From the NCBI RefSeq assembly GCF_042242105.1, contig NC_092022.1, forward strand, positions 25,573,501 through 25,637,500: 64,000 nucleotides of DNA, given 5' to 3'. Made by a program: the position numbers and the translations under genes. This DNA comes from Pempheris klunzingeri (taxonomy: Eukaryota; Chordata; Actinopteri; Acropomatiformes; Pempheridae). Below are positions 61,407 through 64,000 of this stretch, in pieces; position 1 is the first letter of the stretch, and every line of letters starts with the position of its first letter. Below the pieces are notes generated by a model. It had not been told where the DNA came from and did no database searches. It saw only the letters and a program-made list of their open reading frames with translations.

Positions 61407-64000
61407 TGGGGGGGTCACAGTGACTCCACCTTGTGGCTCAGGTAATTCCAGCAGTGCATCCAGGATTTGAAGATGGGGGAGTGAGGAGGAAGACCTGCAG
61501 CCAAACTGACAACACAGAACCACAAACAATCAGACTGAAGCATCAACAGGAACCCAAGACATTTTATTTCCCCACACAAAGATCTAAATGTTGGTATCAA
61601 TTACAAATCAATAAGTATTGAACAGTGGCATGCTTGGCTGCTGGAGACCCACCCACAGTTGTTGACTGCCATCAGATCAGCCACCAGCATGAAGGGGTAC
61701 GTCAAAACACTCACTGCAATCTGGACAAAGACACAATCCATTACTGTGACGTAGTGGTGCTGCACACAGGAAACACTCAGCACACCGTCGGCCTGATCAA
61801 CTTACGCCCATCACAAACTTGGTGTAGCTCCTTACTGCGGAGGCCTGACTGAACTGCAACAGAAACACAGGGAGAGACGTCATCCTCCTCTTAATACTTT
61901 ATAATTCTCCTGGTACAACTTCTACATTTGTAGGTGGAAAACATCTTGTTCTGTTATTCTGTTCTGGTTCTACCATCTTCTCAATGGGAGGGAGACTTGG
62001 GGATACAGTTTATGGATGAAGTTTGGAAAAAAGCTCTAGACAGAATACATTCCTCTTCGATCTGTTCACAACACAGGATCATCCAATTCAAGGTCTAACA
62101 TCGTCTCCTCTGGTCTAAAGCAAAAGTAGCTGAGTTTACACCCAGTATTGATCCTGTGTGTGACCGGTGTGGGCAAACACCAGCCGCCCTCTCACATATG
62201 TTTTGGTTCTGTCCAAAAACTAGAATATTTCTGGCAATTAATATTTAAAACCTTTAAAACCTTTTCAGGTGTTTTGGCAGCAGCTCCACAAGATGTGAAT
62301 ATCAGTCACCAGGCTTTAGCTAGACGACTTCTCCTGCTTAAATGGAAGGACAAACTCCCGCCAACCTTTAAAATATGGATCAAACACCTTGCTCAGAAGT
62401 TTTATGCAACATGGCAACCTTTTTTTAACTCATCTAGAAAAAATATACACTACTGATATTGTAGTCGAGAGATACTGACCCCATATCAGTCTACTTAGTT
62501 ATTTATTTATTATTTGTCATTTTAATGTTCTTTCCTTGTTTTATTTCTCAGTCAGTCCACATAAAATCAAACCAGTCTAAGCTCGTAGACCACACCAGAC
62601 CTTTCTTCTCTTTCTTCTACCACCCAAAAGCTAATGGACTTACACTTTCTTCTACAGCGTAGGTGTTGATAAAGTGAGCCAGGAGGTTACAGCACCACAG
62701 GAAGAGGACCTCTCCCACCACACGGGGCAGGAGACCACTGGAAACACAAAACACTGCTCAGACCGATGAGGTCCAGGACCGCATTGAACGTGTAGCAAGA
62801 GTTTGACGGATTGACAGTGAAATGATGGAACTCACACATAGAATCCAGCCACTCCTTCCTCCTTGAAAATCTTGACAACACAGCTGAACACCCCACTGCA
62901 AATGTAACACAGACTCCATTAACGTGCCCCAAGTCAACAGAGGAAACACATACAACTGTCCAGTGAGCAGTCCTGCACGAGTAAACTCTATCAGCGACAT
63001 ACTTCGATGCACCAGTCATGACAGCAGTGGGGTTCTCTGCTTGTGTTGTCAGGGAAATACCACTTTTAACTAGTGAAATACGGGGTGGCTTTTATTGTGA
63101 AGGTCAGTGAAATGGATTATACAGTTCATAAATAATTAGTCATGAGCATGAAAGGTTGTTAGGATTTGAAACCAAAGGCTTTAAACTCTTACCTGTACTT
63201 GACCTCTCCGCCAACAAACTGGGCCATGCACCGCACTGACATCACTGCCAAGGGAAAACCGAACAGGTGAAGAGCTCAACAACCAGGACACCTCTGGGTG
63301 CTTAGATGTCACACTCCACGCAGCCACGGCTTTCCAACAACTCTTGGCTTTCACACATCATTCACACACTATTCACACGGGTTCTAGCTCTAGTTTGGGT
63401 TGTGGTGTTGCTTTTGTAGATCAGGCAGAAGCTTCCAGAATATATCCATGTAATCAACTGTTTCATGGTGGAATAAACTCTGACCTTTGCCCCCATGAGA
63501 ACTCACCATGAAAAGGATGAGCGGCGACTCTGGACAGGCACTGGATGATCATCTTATGTGAGGTCTGGAGAGACAAACCAAGATAAAAACACAGGCTGGT
63601 GTGAATTTTGAAAAGACTTGTTCCAAAGTATAGTGTGGTGGGTCAGTGTGTCCTCAGTAGGGTTGGCTAGTTTTCTTCTGATAGCTGTAACAATACTTCT
63701 TTGACAAAATCATTTTAAACGGGAATAATCATGAATAGGTACAAGTTACCTGCAGTAAATAAAAGTCACCGTCAGCAAAATATTTCAGTGTGAAGCCGTC
63801 TGGTCGCAGACTGATCAGGTGCAAGACAGTTTGCATACTCTGTGTGCTTGTTTGAACCTTGATGGGGCAACTGATGTGAGAACTAAAGTGATTCATTTAA
63901 TCCAGTCAGCTGGAATGAGAGAAGTCAGGGGTGCCGATGTGATGGAGGGGCAGCAGACCTCTCACCTCTTGGACAACTTTCCTGAGTGAAGTCTGCACAT
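61228..64000 (-). CDS. mtch1: Mitochondrial carrier homolog 1, 3' half (partial)
   Basis: Mitochondrial outer membrane protein of the divergent SLC25 group. MTCH1 is linked to apoptosis and, like MTCH2, to insertion of helical proteins into the outer membrane. Exons in transcript order: 64000 (incomplete) to 63966, 63564-63507, 63244-63193, 62895-62836, 62737-62644, 61853-61806, 61720-61653, 61505-61430 and 61302-61228. Borders are GT-AG and phases close, giving the last 187 residues. Recognisable text: [21 protein letters not shown], then [100 protein letters not shown] and RSYTKFVMG favour mtch1 over mtch2. Compared with human MTCH1, the 17-residue stretch before FSQ is absent, as in a shorter human isoform. 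The 5' half lies beyond the window. First fragment is cut at 20 residues or fewer in reading units. Confidence 0.94.
61354..61405. repeat. Microsatellite (TG)n in the last mtch1 intron
   Basis: About 26 uninterrupted TG units (CA on the transcribed strand) in the intron between the last two exons, 24 bases from the donor of exon 61505-61430. Confidence 0.96.
61985..62475 (+). mobile_element. L1-type LINE ORF2 3' fragment, copy 2
   Basis: Antisense to mtch1, in the intron between exons 62737-62644 and 61853-61806. Frames give [24 protein letters not shown] and, near the end, [20 protein letters not shown], the C-terminal region of L1-type ORF2. It is longer than the copy at 42953 and shares most of that copy. 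Frameshifts and stops are present; inactive. Confidence 0.85.

Overview
The window is vertebrate nuclear DNA from a teleost fish, probably a percomorph. Genes are split by GT-AG introns with vertebrate splice signals. One gene is igf3, a fish-specific insulin-like growth factor. The space between exons is filled with fish-type repeats: hAT, Tc1 and piggyBac miniature elements, L1 and L2/CR1-type LINE fragments, a tRNA-headed SINE, and CA/TG microsatellites. Nothing prokaryotic, viral or CRISPR-like was seen.

Layout: (1) 66-4369 (+), igf3, four coding exons, 199 residues, possibly with more 5' sequence outside the window. (2) 4.8-23.5 kb, a gene-poor stretch with microsatellites, a young Tc1-like non-autonomous transposon, a broken LINE, a TTAA-flanked MITE and one unexplained exon-like block at 16948-17037. 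(3) 23492-24606, a hAT element with a second hAT element nested inside it, just upstream of the next promoter. (4) 24831-42068 (+), dennd2d, 14 coding exons, 514 residues. Its introns hold four recognisable hAT or LINE insertions, a 0.9 kb CACACAGRGA-type minisatellite and a 164 bp pure (GT)n tract. (5) 42.3-45.4 kb, a retroelement graveyard with one SINE, one L1 piece, several LINE 3' ends and a second copy of the Tc1-like element inserted into one of them. (6) 45.6-55.9 kb (+), stk38 (NDR1 kinase), a non-coding first exon plus 13 coding exons, 467 residues. (7) 55.9-61.2 kb, intergenic, with the third Tc1-like copy and a third copy of a hAT family. (8) 61228 to the window end (-), the 3' half of mtch1 (mitochondrial carrier homolog 1), convergent with stk38.

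The genes do not form an operon or pathway. igf3 is a secreted growth factor, dennd2d a Rab exchange factor, stk38 a Hippo/NDR kinase and mtch1 a mitochondrial outer membrane protein. stk38 and mtch1 also lie in the same region of the human genome (6p21). Coding models were built by reading exon frames and checking that splice phases add up. For dennd2d and stk38 every intron phase closes. The most useful leads are an extra residue in the IGF3 A-domain disulfide loop, a strong upstream ATG overlapping the dennd2d start, a GC-AG intron in stk38, the unexplained exon-like block, and the recent transposon copies. I found no convincing new biological system.
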